Shown here piece after piece: positions 1-8,920 of a stretch of 51,798 nt of DNA. Numbering within the stretch: the stretch's first letter is position 1; every line of letters starts with the position of its first letter. Under the pieces are notes generated by a model. It saw nothing but the letters and a program-made list of their open reading frames with translations, ran no database searches and had not been told where the DNA came from. Source of the stretch: Devosia sp. (GTDB lineage: Bacteria > Pseudomonadota > Alphaproteobacteria > Rhizobiales > Devosiaceae). The stretch is from assembly GCF_014860165.1 (NCBI RefSeq), contig NZ_JACZKG010000082.1, positions 1-51,798 of the forward strand, written 5' to 3'. The position numbers were made by a program, and so were the translations under genes.

Positions 1-76
1 CGGCAACCGGGACCCCGGCCTCCTGCTCCTTCAAGATCGCAATGATCTGCTCTTCGGTGAACCTGCTTCGCTTCAT
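1..76 (-). CDS. IS3-family transposase OrfA, N-terminal fragment
   Basis: The minus strand starting at the ATG at 76-74 reads MKRSRFTEEQIIAILKEQEA and then GVPVA before running off the window edge. This is the typical start of OrfA (helix-turn-helix subunit) in IS3-family elements of the IS407/IS51 type, which binds the IS ends and is usually fused to OrfB by frameshifting. Only about 25 residues are visible. The family call is strong, but the exact element cannot be named. Confidence 0.8.
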   Translation of the reverse strand, partial: MKRSRFTEEQIIAILKEQEAGVPVA

Positions 77-140
77 CTCTGGTCCTTCTGATGGGGCCAG
101 AGCCTACTTCAAACTGGATTAGGCGCAGGGGGCAACGTCA
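1..140 (-). mobile_element. End of an IS3-family insertion sequence (partial)
   Basis: The left edge of the window holds the 5' end of an insertion sequence read on the minus strand. It contains the first 25 codons of an IS3-type OrfA. About 60 bp upstream of that start lies a likely terminal inverted repeat beginning TGACGTTGCCCCCTGCGCC, ending near position 140. TG-starting ends and a short leader before orfA are normal for IS3-family elements. The other end lies outside the window, so target duplication and completeness cannot be judged. The boundary at 140 is inferred. Confidence 0.6.
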
Positions 141-313
141 GCGTGTCCGACCGACGCACGATGCGGCTATATTGCATTCGTCCCATCGGTCCGTCTAAGT
201 TGTTGGTAGGTCGAGCAGCTCTGCTCTTGGTTCGATATTTTCACCCACTCAGCCCGAGAGCGGCGCCACTATTCACGGCCAGCGAAAGCTTCCCTCACGA
301 TCAAGGTGACTGC

Positions 314-1549
314 GTGGACTATGAAGAGGATTCTCCACCCGTCACCGGCAATCTGGCAAAGGTCGTCAAGATCGATCACCGAGCCGGCGTGATGCACGCC
401 CGTCTGCTCGACGGGCGCACGGTGCAATGGACGGGCATGACCGGAGACCTGCCAGAGGTCAGTGACGTTCTCCTCCTGACCGAGAATCGTTGGCGGCAAG
501 CCGACTCGGATGCCTGGACGACCTACAACTCCACCGCGATCGTAAAGACCGTGATGGAGGACGGTACTGTGCTGCTCGATGATGGTTTTCGGATCGTGCC
601 GATCCCAAACCCCTTGGACATCGTGGTCGCTCCGGAAAGCACCGTTGAATACAACGACATAGACGGCATAGTGCGGTCGCTCTCGGACCAGCCGATCAGA
701 AGTGCCAGGGGTCAGCCGGAGATTGACTATTCGACCTCGGATTTTCTGGTCGAAAGCGTTGCCAGCCGACTGACGTTCGCGGACTTCGGCGGGTATCCGC
801 ACGTCATCGATCGTGCTCGCGAACTCATCGAAACGCAATTGAACCGGCGGGACCTTCTCGACAAGATCGGCGCAAGGCCCGTGAAGGGGGTTCTTTTCAC
901 AGGTCTGCCGGGAACGGGGAAAACCTTCTTGGCCAGGATCGTCGCCGCCGAATCCGGAGCTGCTTTCTTTCTGGTGAGCGGGCCCTCGATAGTGAGCAAA
1001 TGGGTCGGTGGCTCGGAAGGTACGCTACGCAGGATATTCGAGGACGCGGCAGATCATCCAAGCGAAAAGGCCATAATCTTTTTCGACGAAATCGACAGCA
1101 TCGCGGAGCGGCGAACTGGGGACTCGCACGAGGCGTCGAAGCGGCTCGTCGCGCAATTGCTGACGTTGATGGACGGCTTCGACGACAAAGGGCGCAACCT
1201 CGTGGTCATCGCTGCTACCAATCGCGTGGATTCGCTCGACCCCGCATTGACCAGACCGGGACGTTTCGACTGGGAGATCGAATTCGGTCTGCCGACTTTG
1301 GAGGATAGGCTTCAGATCCTACTCGTCTCGGCACGAACCCACAGAATATCCGATGACCTTCATTTCGGCGAAATAGCCCGCGCCACTGAGGGATGGGCTG
1401 CTGCTAAACTCACCTCGCTGTGGAGCGAGGCCGCGCTGATTGCGGCCGGAGATGAACGGGATTTCATTGCGGGGGAGGATATGGATCAGGCCTTCGAACG
1501 CGTTGCTTCTCGTCCCAGGCGAGGCGAAACCGCGGGAGACTCCGCATGA
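314..1549 (+). CDS. AAA+ ATPase with N-terminal OB-like region
   Basis: Single-domain AAA+ ATPase of the Cdc48/proteasomal-ATPase type. The Walker A motif GLPGTGKT is at about residues 197-204, Walker B runs IIFFDEIDS near 255, and the second region of homology contains ATNR followed by DPALTRPGRFD with the arginine finger. The first ~100 residues look like short beta strands resembling the OB domain of PAN/Mpa-type unfoldases; this is inference. I prefer the GTG at 314 because AAGGTGA lies six bases upstream. The frame is open further up and a GTG at 143 would add 57 low-quality residues. The stop overlaps the next gene by ATGA, so the two are probably translated together. The IS end sits about 170 bp upstream and may have replaced the native promoter. 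The role is unknown; a defence or protein-remodelling function is a guess from context. Confidence 0.8.
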   Translation: MDYEEDSPPVTGNLAKVVKIDHRAGVMHARLLDGRTVQWTGMTGDLPEVSDVLLLTENRWRQADSDAWTTYNSTAIVKTVMEDGTVLLDDGFRIVPIPNPLDIVVAPESTVEYNDIDGIVRSLSDQPIRSARGQPEIDYSTSDFLVESVASRLTFADFGGYPHVIDRARELIETQLNRRDLLDKIGARPVKGVLFTGLPGTGKTFLARIVAAESGAAFFLVSGPSIVSKWVGGSEGTLRRIFEDAADHPSEKAIIFFDEIDSIAERRTGDSHEASKRLVAQLLTLMDGFDDKGRNLVVIAATNRVDSLDPALTRPGRFDWEIEFGLPTLEDRLQILLVSARTHRISDDLHFGEIARATEGWAAAKLTSLWSEAALIAAGDERDFIAGEDMDQAFERVASRPRRGETAGDSA

Positions 1550-2889
1550 GGGTCCTGAAGCGGTTGAAGCGTTTATTCAGCAAGAGAAAACCTGCGCCTC
1601 CCCCTGTCGTTGTCTTGAATCGCAGTCTCTTGCGAGAGTTCGTCTATCTCGACGAGGTCAGTCTGCGAAGCTTGCTCTCTTCGCAGACTGGTGGGGTCAC
1701 CGACAGCACTTCCGATGAAATTACGAGAGCGGCCGAAGCGGAGATAACCGGCGGCTTTGGGGCCACCTCGCCTGTGTTGAACGCTGAGGTCGGATCCAGA
1801 TATCAGACCAGCAACAGCAGCACGCTTCAGACTTCGCGGAAGGCCACCGTGCAATCGTGGTTCCGCGAACTACTCGCCATTGACGGCCTTCGCCTGATCG
1901 AAGTAGCGGAGGCGCCGCCGGATGCCGCAGAGTTGGACGAGGTGATTGCTGGCTCGCCTTCGCCAGGCGCAATAGGCGCCGCACACCTGCGCCGTGGCGA
2001 ATTGGTGGAATTTCGAGTGAAGCTCTCCGCGGACCCGGTGTTCCACATGAGCACAATGGTCACGGAATTCGCCGGTATGGCCGAGGACTTCCCAGGCAAA
2101 CTGGCGCCTGATGCCGGCAAGGCGCTCGCTGAAGTGCAACCATTGAACCGGATCCTGAGCAAACTCCTTGCCGGGCTCATTCCCATCCGCGGCGAGGCTG
2201 TTGATTACCGCGTGGCGACAGTGAGCGGACAGGAATGGCTGGTGCACAAGGCGATCGCTGAGAAGTTCGATCTACCCAGCCGACATTTGATAATCGTAGG
2301 GGTCACCGAGCACTTGGCGTACTGGAAAGACATTCGGCGCGTATTGTTCTCCCAAGCCGAATTCACGATCCTCTGTCGAGTCTCCCGCAGCTTACTGCAG
2401 CCCACATGGACGCCGGTCAAATTGGCGGACCTGTTCAAAACGATCGCGCCCGATTTCGTCCAACAGATCAATGAAGCGAGCCTGCTCTCGGTAAACCCCC
2501 AACAACGACCGAACGCGCAAGCTCCGGTGAACGAGGTCATCCGCCGAGCTTTGAAGCACTACTCGACGAAACTGCTGAAGGTCGCGAAGTACACCGCCAG
2601 CAAGGACCAGAAGGCCGTAGTAACTGAATTCATCGAAAACAGCTGCTCGGAGCAGTTGAACGCGGTTCAGGAGCGTCAGGCTTTCCGAATGATGAGGCAG
2701 TTGGTCGAGAGTTGGGTTCCGCTGGCAATCAGTCCGGAGCAAGACTTGGCTTTGAGGCAGTCCGCCCGCAAACAGGCAGTATCCGGAACGGCTTCGGCGG
2801 TCCGCTCTCGCAATGTGGCGCACTTGGAGCCGAACATGGAGCAGCCGCCCGCCCTGCTGGATGTCGAGGTGGTCGCCATATATTGGTGA
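1546..2889 (+). CDS. DUF6414-like protein, partner of the AAA ATPase
   Basis: A 447-residue protein with no enzymatic motif that I recognise. After a basic N-terminus (RLKRLFSKRK) it has LREFVYLDEVSLRSLLSS, which resembles the start of the DUF6414 family. A Ser/Thr/Gly-rich stretch follows, then a mostly alpha/beta body ending with the hydrophobic LLDVEVVAIYW. There is no signal peptide or clear membrane segment. The ATG overlaps the stop of the AAA ATPase (ATGA), which argues that it is the obligate partner or substrate adaptor of that ATPase. DUF6414 proteins have no established biochemical role that I can cite. The family assignment rests on the N-terminal motif only. Confidence 0.65.
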   Translation: MRVLKRLKRLFSKRKPAPPPVVVLNRSLLREFVYLDEVSLRSLLSSQTGGVTDSTSDEITRAAEAEITGGFGATSPVLNAEVGSRYQTSNSSTLQTSRKATVQSWFRELLAIDGLRLIEVAEAPPDAAELDEVIAGSPSPGAIGAAHLRRGELVEFRVKLSADPVFHMSTMVTEFAGMAEDFPGKLAPDAGKALAEVQPLNRILSKLLAGLIPIRGEAVDYRVATVSGQEWLVHKAIAEKFDLPSRHLIIVGVTEHLAYWKDIRRVLFSQAEFTILCRVSRSLLQPTWTPVKLADLFKTIAPDFVQQINEASLLSVNPQQRPNAQAPVNEVIRRALKHYSTKLLKVAKYTASKDQKAVVTEFIENSCSEQLNAVQERQAFRMMRQLVESWVPLAISPEQDLALRQSARKQAVSGTASAVRSRNVAHLEPNMEQPPALLDVEVVAIYW

Positions 2890-2991
2890 CGAGTGGAGGA
2901 CGACCGGCGCCGTTAGAGCGGCGCTTACTCATATTCGATCAGACGACTGTTACCTGCGCAGCGACGACCCGTGTCTGGAATTAGGCCGGAG

Positions 2992-5658
2992 TTACCGGCG
3001 CGACAGCGTTAGAAGTCGCTGGTACCTGGGATCTCTTTCAAGGCCAGGCGCTTTAGACGCAATATGATTGAGTGCTCGGTCGAGACCATTGGGAACCCTG
3101 GCGCCATCTTGTTGGCCGATAGTGCGGTCCAGCATGGCCAGGAATGCCCCGGCTGCTTCCGGCGTATCGACGTGATGAATTGCCCTCTCGTCGTCCTGAT
3201 GAGCCCATACCCCATACTCCCACAGCGACCAGCAATCGAACGGCGTGAGGTAAGGTAGGATCATCGCCACCGCGTCCACAAAAGCGTCGCCTGCCGCTGC
3301 GGGCAGTTCCACGAGCGCATCTGAAACTTTTGCGGAATTCAACGTCCGTTCCTGAGGCCATACCTGCTCGAATATGCTCTTGACCAAGGTAAATGCCGTG
3401 CCCCCCGTCATGTTAAGTGTTTTGGCGGCCGCCAAGAAATCCTTTAAAGCCCGAATCGCGGCAGCCCTAACGACGTCGCCGCCCATGCGAAGCATCTGTT
3501 GGGTCAAGTTTACGGGTACCGAGGCCGAGTATGGCTTCGGTACTCTCGGCAGGAGATGGGACCAAATTACATGTGCCGACAGGCGTCTCCGATCGTCGTC
3601 GCCCAAATCGGAATTCGCGGCAGCCAATGCCAGAGCGGGCCCGACGACCTGCATTACCTCGGCTTGAGGCAACCGGGCCTCGCCAAAGGCGCCCCAAAGC
3701 TCGAGGGCATTCCCGCTGGCCCCCCGCAACGGCTGCACCAACGTTGCCAAGGTCCAGGTTGGACTGCCGTGGTAGAAGTAGCTGATCGAGGTCACCAACC
3801 TAAAGCGGGCTTGCAGGCCTGCCTCGTCACCGGCATCGCCCACCTCGGCGAGAATGGTCGGCCAAGGCTCCGCGTCGAGCAGCTTGGAATCCGAGGTCAG
3901 GTCCGGTAGCGCCTGCACCAGGGCGGAGGTAAGCCGTCCGACGGGCGACGAAAAGGAACGTTCGCGAAGTGGTCGATCCTCCACGTCGGTAGCGTTCACC
4001 GCCCTGACCGCCAATGGCCAGAGCATCCGCCACGCAGGAAGAAAGCTGCTCGTCTTGCCGAGCATTCGATCCCAGCTGTCCATCCAGGCGGCGAGTGCGT
4101 CAATGACGTCGTAAGCCAGGCTATCGTCGATGCCCACGATAGCGGACAGGACTCGCTCCGCCAGTTCGGCAGTCTCCGACGCCGCCTGATCCGCCTTGTC
4201 GGGCATCGCATTGAGATCTGCGGGGCGCGAATAGTAGCCGATGGCCTTCCATAGCCTGCGCAACAAGTCGGTACGATCGCCGGCTTCTGCGATTAATTCC
4301 AGCGCGATATCCAGATGTCGGCCCAGGAATCTCGACGCCCCTACGCTGCGATCGTCCCAATCATCGCTTTCCTTGAGTGCGGCATCGATTGCCGGCAGCA
4401 ACTCGTCACGGCCCATGGCTTCGAAGTCCCCTCCGCTCGGAAGAGGCTGGGACTCTATTCTGACGCCGGCGTTGAAACCGGCGGTTACCGATGACATCAC
4501 CACCGGCGACTCCATAGCGGCAACCTGCTTTTCGATCCACGATGCGGAACGTGACGAAAGGATGCTGCCCGCGAGTTCGATGCGCCTGAACTCGGCGACC
4601 GCGCGCCGGACACTCGTCATCGAGAGCTCCTCCTTCGACAAGCGCTTCGATAGCAGATTGCGCGGGAACCCTTTCCTTATCCGCCCCTCCAATTCGGCCT
4701 TGGCCATGTCGGAGAGGGAACTCCACCGGATTGCGCGCAGCTCGGCGATCTCCGGGTAATTGTCGGCAACCCAGAATTCCTTGTCCGAAAGGGACTTCAA
4801 AAAGCTCTGGACCTCCGGTGGCGAGGCGAGCGAAGTATCTCGAGCGGCAGCAGCCCATAAGCGCCTATACAATTCCCAGCTCTCAACGGCGAACGACGCG
4901 ACCAACCTACGGGCAGCTGTCGCATCGAGGTCGGCAAGACGCTCCACGACAGCGGACAGCAGCTTAGCGCAAGGGGCAAACCCGTTCGCATGGCGATCGG
5001 GCTCTCCGCCTCCCGGCGGGTGCTCGGAAACGTCCACGAAATACACCCGCCGGACGCTAACCCGCGTTATGTCGAAGTCGTCGGTGATCGAGTCGATGTC
5101 CCGAGCTGAGCACAGTCCGCTAAACAATGCGGCGTCCAGCGCCTTTCCCAATTCGACCAGGAAAGCCACGTCATCGATTGAGTTCATCTCCAGCTCTTGC
5201 GGCGTGAGCGCATCGCCGCTGGAGATCGACGCCCACAATAGATCGCCGACACTCTTCGGCGTTTTGGGGCTCTTGCTACCATAGAAGGCTTCGAGCCTGT
5301 CCCTGGGTTCCAGTTTCACCCAAGGCCTGACGGCGTCGACAATGAGCCGAACATTCTCCCGCAATGCTCCGCGCTCTACCATGCTCTTCTTGAGAAGCAA
5401 TCGGTCATATGCGGAGGCGGAGTCCGGTCGAGCCCAGAACTGGAACATCTGCCGCCAGGCCTGGCGATAAGGCTCGGGCAGCTTCGCCTCACTGCGATCG
5501 AAGGCCTCGCGGATGGCGCCTCGCTCTGTCACGTCCTCGGATGTTAGGTCAATCGCCCATAACAGCATCGGACGGCTGGCGAGGCGATCTTTGACAAATG
5601 TCCAAGTGACCTGCGCGACTCCGTTCTCAATATCGGCCGGCGCCATCCTGCGCATCAT
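2992..5658 (-). CDS. DUF4020-like protein coupled to SIR2
   Basis: A large (888 aa), mainly helical protein without a clear catalytic motif. Because it follows a SIR2-like gene and has the size and helical-repeat look of the long C-terminal region of SIR2-DUF4020 proteins, I call it DUF4020-like. The ATG at 5658 is chosen because it overlaps the SIR2 stop by the four-base ATGA junction. The frame remains open upstream to 5904, but that extension only shadows the SIR2 gene. In the single-chain homologues the SIR2 enzyme and DUF4020 region are one protein; here they are two coupled genes. By analogy the helical part would sense a trigger and hold SIR2 in check, which is inference. Confidence 0.65.
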   Translation of the reverse strand: MMRRMAPADIENGVAQVTWTFVKDRLASRPMLLWAIDLTSEDVTERGAIREAFDRSEAKLPEPYRQAWRQMFQFWARPDSASAYDRLLLKKSMVERGALRENVRLIVDAVRPWVKLEPRDRLEAFYGSKSPKTPKSVGDLLWASISSGDALTPQELEMNSIDDVAFLVELGKALDAALFSGLCSARDIDSITDDFDITRVSVRRVYFVDVSEHPPGGGEPDRHANGFAPCAKLLSAVVERLADLDATAARRLVASFAVESWELYRRLWAAAARDTSLASPPEVQSFLKSLSDKEFWVADNYPEIAELRAIRWSSLSDMAKAELEGRIRKGFPRNLLSKRLSKEELSMTSVRRAVAEFRRIELAGSILSSRSASWIEKQVAAMESPVVMSSVTAGFNAGVRIESQPLPSGGDFEAMGRDELLPAIDAALKESDDWDDRSVGASRFLGRHLDIALELIAEAGDRTDLLRRLWKAIGYYSRPADLNAMPDKADQAASETAELAERVLSAIVGIDDSLAYDVIDALAAWMDSWDRMLGKTSSFLPAWRMLWPLAVRAVNATDVEDRPLRERSFSSPVGRLTSALVQALPDLTSDSKLLDAEPWPTILAEVGDAGDEAGLQARFRLVTSISYFYHGSPTWTLATLVQPLRGASGNALELWGAFGEARLPQAEVMQVVGPALALAAANSDLGDDDRRRLSAHVIWSHLLPRVPKPYSASVPVNLTQQMLRMGGDVVRAAAIRALKDFLAAAKTLNMTGGTAFTLVKSIFEQVWPQERTLNSAKVSDALVELPAAAGDAFVDAVAMILPYLTPFDCWSLWEYGVWAHQDDERAIHHVDTPEAAGAFLAMLDRTIGQQDGARVPNGLDRALNHIASKAPGLERDPRYQRLLTLSRR

Positions 5659-6857
5659 GGCGGGCCCTCTTCGGGTCGGCGTATCACCCCGTTGACGAAA
5701 GTCAGCCAGAGCGGGTCGGCGCCGAATTTCGACAGAGTTTCGATCAACTCGATGCGCTCGCTCGGATTGGACCGACGAACGAGGTACCAAAGCAAGGATT
5801 TGGCCACCTCTGCCTCCGGGGCGCCGGGTGACAATTTCGAGATTTCCTTCAATCGCGCCCTGTTCGGCTTCTTGTTTTGATCGGACGGGATCACCCGCGA
5901 CCACTCCGTCAACACTTCACCAAGCGCCCGATGCCCGTCGGCCCTGTTGTAAGCGATCGGAATTATGCCACGGGCAGTCCACTCTGCCGGCGTACGCGTG
6001 TCGTTCGGATCGCAACCGACAAAAGCGTAGCGGGGTTTGAGATCGACAAAGTGACGCTCGTCCGATGCGATGGCGTTTAGCAAGTAGCGGACTGGCGAGT
6101 CATTGGCGCTATACCCGACAAGCACCAGACTAAATATCCTCGCGGCGTCGTACAGGAACGACGTGACGGTATGGCGCCTGAGATAGTGATCGCCGAAGTC
6201 TCGATCCGTCAGGATCAATTGCGACCCCGGTTGCCGGTGATGCGGCAACATCCCGTGTATGTGCATGATCCCCGAGAACTCGCTGGCTCGACTCGGGTTC
6301 GGCATCTGGCCCAATGCCGATGCGGAAAAGGGTATCCTTGCGGCCTTGGCGGCGGCCTCGAGAAGTCTGTCGAAATTGGTGGTAACCAGCAGCGCCTCGC
6401 CGAACCGTTGTCCAAGGGTCACGAGCGCGGAGTGCAACGCGTTGTGCGCCCGCGCCTTGGATAGGACCTTTTCGGCTGCCGCCCGCATCCTGCCATCCTT
6501 AGTCGGGTCGTCATCGATCCGGCGCTCCAGCATCCCCAACACCACGTCGAATTCGTTCTGCTGGAAAAACTTCAGCTCGGTTCGCTGCAGGTCGGTCAGT
6601 ATGGTCTCGATATCGGCCCACTGCTCCCCCCCGGCTCTTATGCGGTCTATCGGCTCCGACATTGTCGGGTCGACCTCTGCATAGATTTGCGCCACCAGGC
6701 CGCCGAAGTCCGGTAGCGAGGACGGATCGGGATAGGACACGCCGGCACCTACGATGAAGAGAACTTCGCCGTGGTCCCGAGCAAGCATTAAATCCGCCGG
6801 CAATGCAGGCAGCCCGGGTTTCAAAAAAATCGTTTCGGCCAATCGCTGCCCCTTCAA
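5655..6857 (-). CDS. SIR2-like NAD-binding protein (probable defence effector)
   Basis: A 400-residue SIR2-like protein. The nucleotide-binding GAGVS is at residues 37-41, TTNFD at 159-163, HIHG with the presumed catalytic His at about 201, and VGYSANDSPVRYLL at 247-260. This is the SIR2_2-type layout found in bacterial antiphage proteins such as ThsA and DSR, many of which deplete NAD+. That this one does so is inferred. The start shown is TTG; an ATG at 6788 (residue 24) is a credible alternative because the Rossmann strand starts soon after. The stop is coupled by ATGA to the DUF4020-like gene. The 150 bp upstream separates it from the ABC-3C operon on the same strand. Confidence 0.75.
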   Translation of the reverse strand: MKGQRLAETIFLKPGLPALPADLMLARDHGEVLFIVGAGVSYPDPSSLPDFGGLVAQIYAEVDPTMSEPIDRIRAGGEQWADIETILTDLQRTELKFFQQNEFDVVLGMLERRIDDDPTKDGRMRAAAEKVLSKARAHNALHSALVTLGQRFGEALLVTTNFDRLLEAAAKAARIPFSASALGQMPNPSRASEFSGIMHIHGMLPHHRQPGSQLILTDRDFGDHYLRRHTVTSFLYDAARIFSLVLVGYSANDSPVRYLLNAIASDERHFVDLKPRYAFVGCDPNDTRTPAEWTARGIIPIAYNRADGHRALGEVLTEWSRVIPSDQNKKPNRARLKEISKLSPGAPEAEVAKSLLWYLVRRSNPSERIELIETLSKFGADPLWLTFVNGVIRRPEEGPP

Positions 6858-7006
6858 CCTTGCATCGGAATTGTTATTGTTCAGCGAACCGTTCCGACGC
6901 TAGCGGGACGAACAGTCATAGGTACGACCGATTTTAGCAGCGATCTTTGGGCCGCACGCTACCGGCCCCGAGCCAGTGCAGCATCGGCCGCTGGGATCTA
7001 CATCCC

Positions 7007-8920
7007 TCAGGCCAAATGAACATGAGTCAGGCGGTGAGAGTGCACGCCAGTCAACCCAGCAAACGATGCACCGGTCATTATCAGCTGAGCCCCGGCGAAC
7101 CGCTCTTGTTGCAGTAGGTCGATGAAGGGCTGCACGATGAAATTTTCCTTGTCTTCTACGGCCTCGCCAGAGAATTCACCGGGAACGTCGATTATCGAAA
7201 GTCCGGGGTAGTGGCTCGTTGCACCATCGCTGAGGCTGAGCAGCCCGTAATGATAGGCCATCAGAAAGTAGAGTGTATCTGTGCCCCCAAGCGCGGAGTT
7301 CCAACGCTTAGAGCCGACGCGCATCGTGAAACTCCATCTCGATAGGTCAATTTTCACAGGGCTGTGCCGCCACACATTCGGGCGTAACTCGTTTAGTGCG
7401 TTGAGATACGCATTCATCCCGTCCTCAAGCCTAGCCGCCGCCGCGTCGAAATCCGAAGCACGCGCCGCCTCATCCACGATCCGCTGAAGTGGCTCAATTT
7501 GCTCCTCGACCTCTTTAACGCGGGCGGTTAAGTCGTCACCGATTTCAAAGGCAGAGGCGATACGGCCAATTTGTCTTTCTCGTTCACTTGCCTGGCCAAG
7601 AGCCATGTCAATAGCGCTAACATTCTCTTGGGCCAGTGCAGCAACTGCACTCCGCACAGGAGCCAATTCATTTTCGACACCTCTGAGTACCTCACCAGCG
7701 TCCGCGGCCTCGTTAGCAAGGGTCATGGCCTCCTTACCGAGAACCAGGAGAAGTTCGTCTGCTTCCTGCAACTCGGCAGCGATACGCTCTCGCTCAAAGC
7801 GAAGGCGGACAGCTCCAAGTTCTTCAATAAGCGGTTCCGCAGGCAGGTGTTGATGACACAAAAAGCAGTGATGACCATCGCCCTTGTCCCCAGCCACAGC
7901 CTGATCACAAGCGGGACAGTGGGTGATACGGAGGTCAGCAAGAATCTCTCCCGCGTCCTCAGCGCGCGCGATGCGGTCTAACTCGTCCGCTAGATCATGG
8001 CGATACCGATCCAAGTCAGCCAAGCGCTCCGTGACGGCAACAACTTGCCGGCGATTTTGCTCCAATCTCGCGAGTATATCGGCTCGCCTCTCGCCCAAGT
8101 ATTGGACATGTCCGAGACGTTCTGAAGAAACAGCTGTGTCTCTAGCGTCCTCTAAAACGCTGGTGCGTTGGGCGCGGAGCTGCTCCACATCGCGCCCAAG
8201 CCGCTCATGTGCAGCACGGATTGTGCCGGCGTTCACGCTGACGCTCATCCCGGGTTCGGAGAGAATGTCTCGGGCCAGATCCTCTAAAGTACTGCTATAC
8301 TGCTCGCGTCGAGACTTCAGTCGCTCTACCTCCATTTTGAGCGTGATCAGCCGCCCATAATCATCAGTGTAGATCTGCTCTGCGAGACCTAAGAACTGCA
8401 GAAGGCTCGCGTGCTGTTCACCGTCTGGCTGCTGATCAGCGATGCCACTCCAGAATCTTTGCTGGCGGTAAATGTGGCGTAGCAACATGCGAAAACTCAG
8501 CTCGGGCCATGTCTGCCCCGACATGGGATTGCCCTTGGGGAAGTTCAGGCTAGGGATACCGAGTTGCGCCAAAAGCCAATGTTGAAACTCCTTGAGCGGC
8601 ATCCCCGCTCCATCAACGAAAACCTTAGTCTTGGCGCCGGATTCTCGCCAGCGACGCTCGATAAAGAAGGACTTACCAGCGATCAGAACATGGGCGGCGG
8701 CGGCATCGTATTTGGCTGCGAGCCCAGTTTCCTCCGCGTCAAAGGGATTGTCACCAGTATCCCCCAACAAAAAATCGAGTGTCTGCAACCACTTCGTCTT
8801 TCCGGTGTTCGGTGCGCCAACGAGCAAATTCACGCCCGTCTTGAAGTCCAGGCTTTCCATGTTACCGGTCGATAAACGTCGCTCCAAACTAGCAAGTGAT
8901 AGAAACTTCGACGTGGTCAT
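7007..8920 (-). CDS. SMC-like ATPase of an ABC-3C-type system
   Basis: A 637-residue SMC/Rad50-like ATPase. Walker A GAPNTGKT is at residues 35-42, long coiled-coil segments span about 185-320 and 365-480, and Walker B (SIIDVPGE) lies near the C-terminus. In the middle of the coil, CPAC at 335-338 and CFLC at 352-355 form a four-cysteine zinc site, as in the hinge or hook of this family. It is the last gene of an operon with a DUF4297 nuclease and a small helical middle protein, each junction overlapping by ATGA. ABC-three-component (ABC-3C) systems described in comparative genomics have this ATPase/middle component/effector layout and are predicted to act against mobile DNA. No function has been shown for this copy. 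Confidence 0.8.
   Translation of the reverse strand: MTTSKFLSLASLERRLSTGNMESLDFKTGVNLLVGAPNTGKTKWLQTLDFLLGDTGDNPFDAEETGLAAKYDAAAAHVLIAGKSFFIERRWRESGAKTKVFVDGAGMPLKEFQHWLLAQLGIPSLNFPKGNPMSGQTWPELSFRMLLRHIYRQQRFWSGIADQQPDGEQHASLLQFLGLAEQIYTDDYGRLITLKMEVERLKSRREQYSSTLEDLARDILSEPGMSVSVNAGTIRAAHERLGRDVEQLRAQRTSVLEDARDTAVSSERLGHVQYLGERRADILARLEQNRRQVVAVTERLADLDRYRHDLADELDRIARAEDAGEILADLRITHCPACDQAVAGDKGDGHHCFLCHQHLPAEPLIEELGAVRLRFERERIAAELQEADELLLVLGKEAMTLANEAADAGEVLRGVENELAPVRSAVAALAQENVSAIDMALGQASERERQIGRIASAFEIGDDLTARVKEVEEQIEPLQRIVDEAARASDFDAAAARLEDGMNAYLNALNELRPNVWRHSPVKIDLSRWSFTMRVGSKRWNSALGGTDTLYFLMAYHYGLLSLSDGATSHYPGLSIIDVPGEFSGEAVEDKENFIVQPFIDLLQQERFAGAQLIMTGASFAGLTGVHSHRLTHVHLA

Noticed and set aside
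143..313. N-terminal extension of the AAA ATPase from GTG 143
   Set aside because: Composition is unlike a folded domain, the GTG follows the IS end by 3 bp, and a good ribosome site precedes the GTG at 314.
5659..5904. Upstream extension of the DUF4020-like gene
   Set aside because: It overlaps the end of the SIR2 gene by 250 bp; the ATGA junction at 5658 explains the start better.
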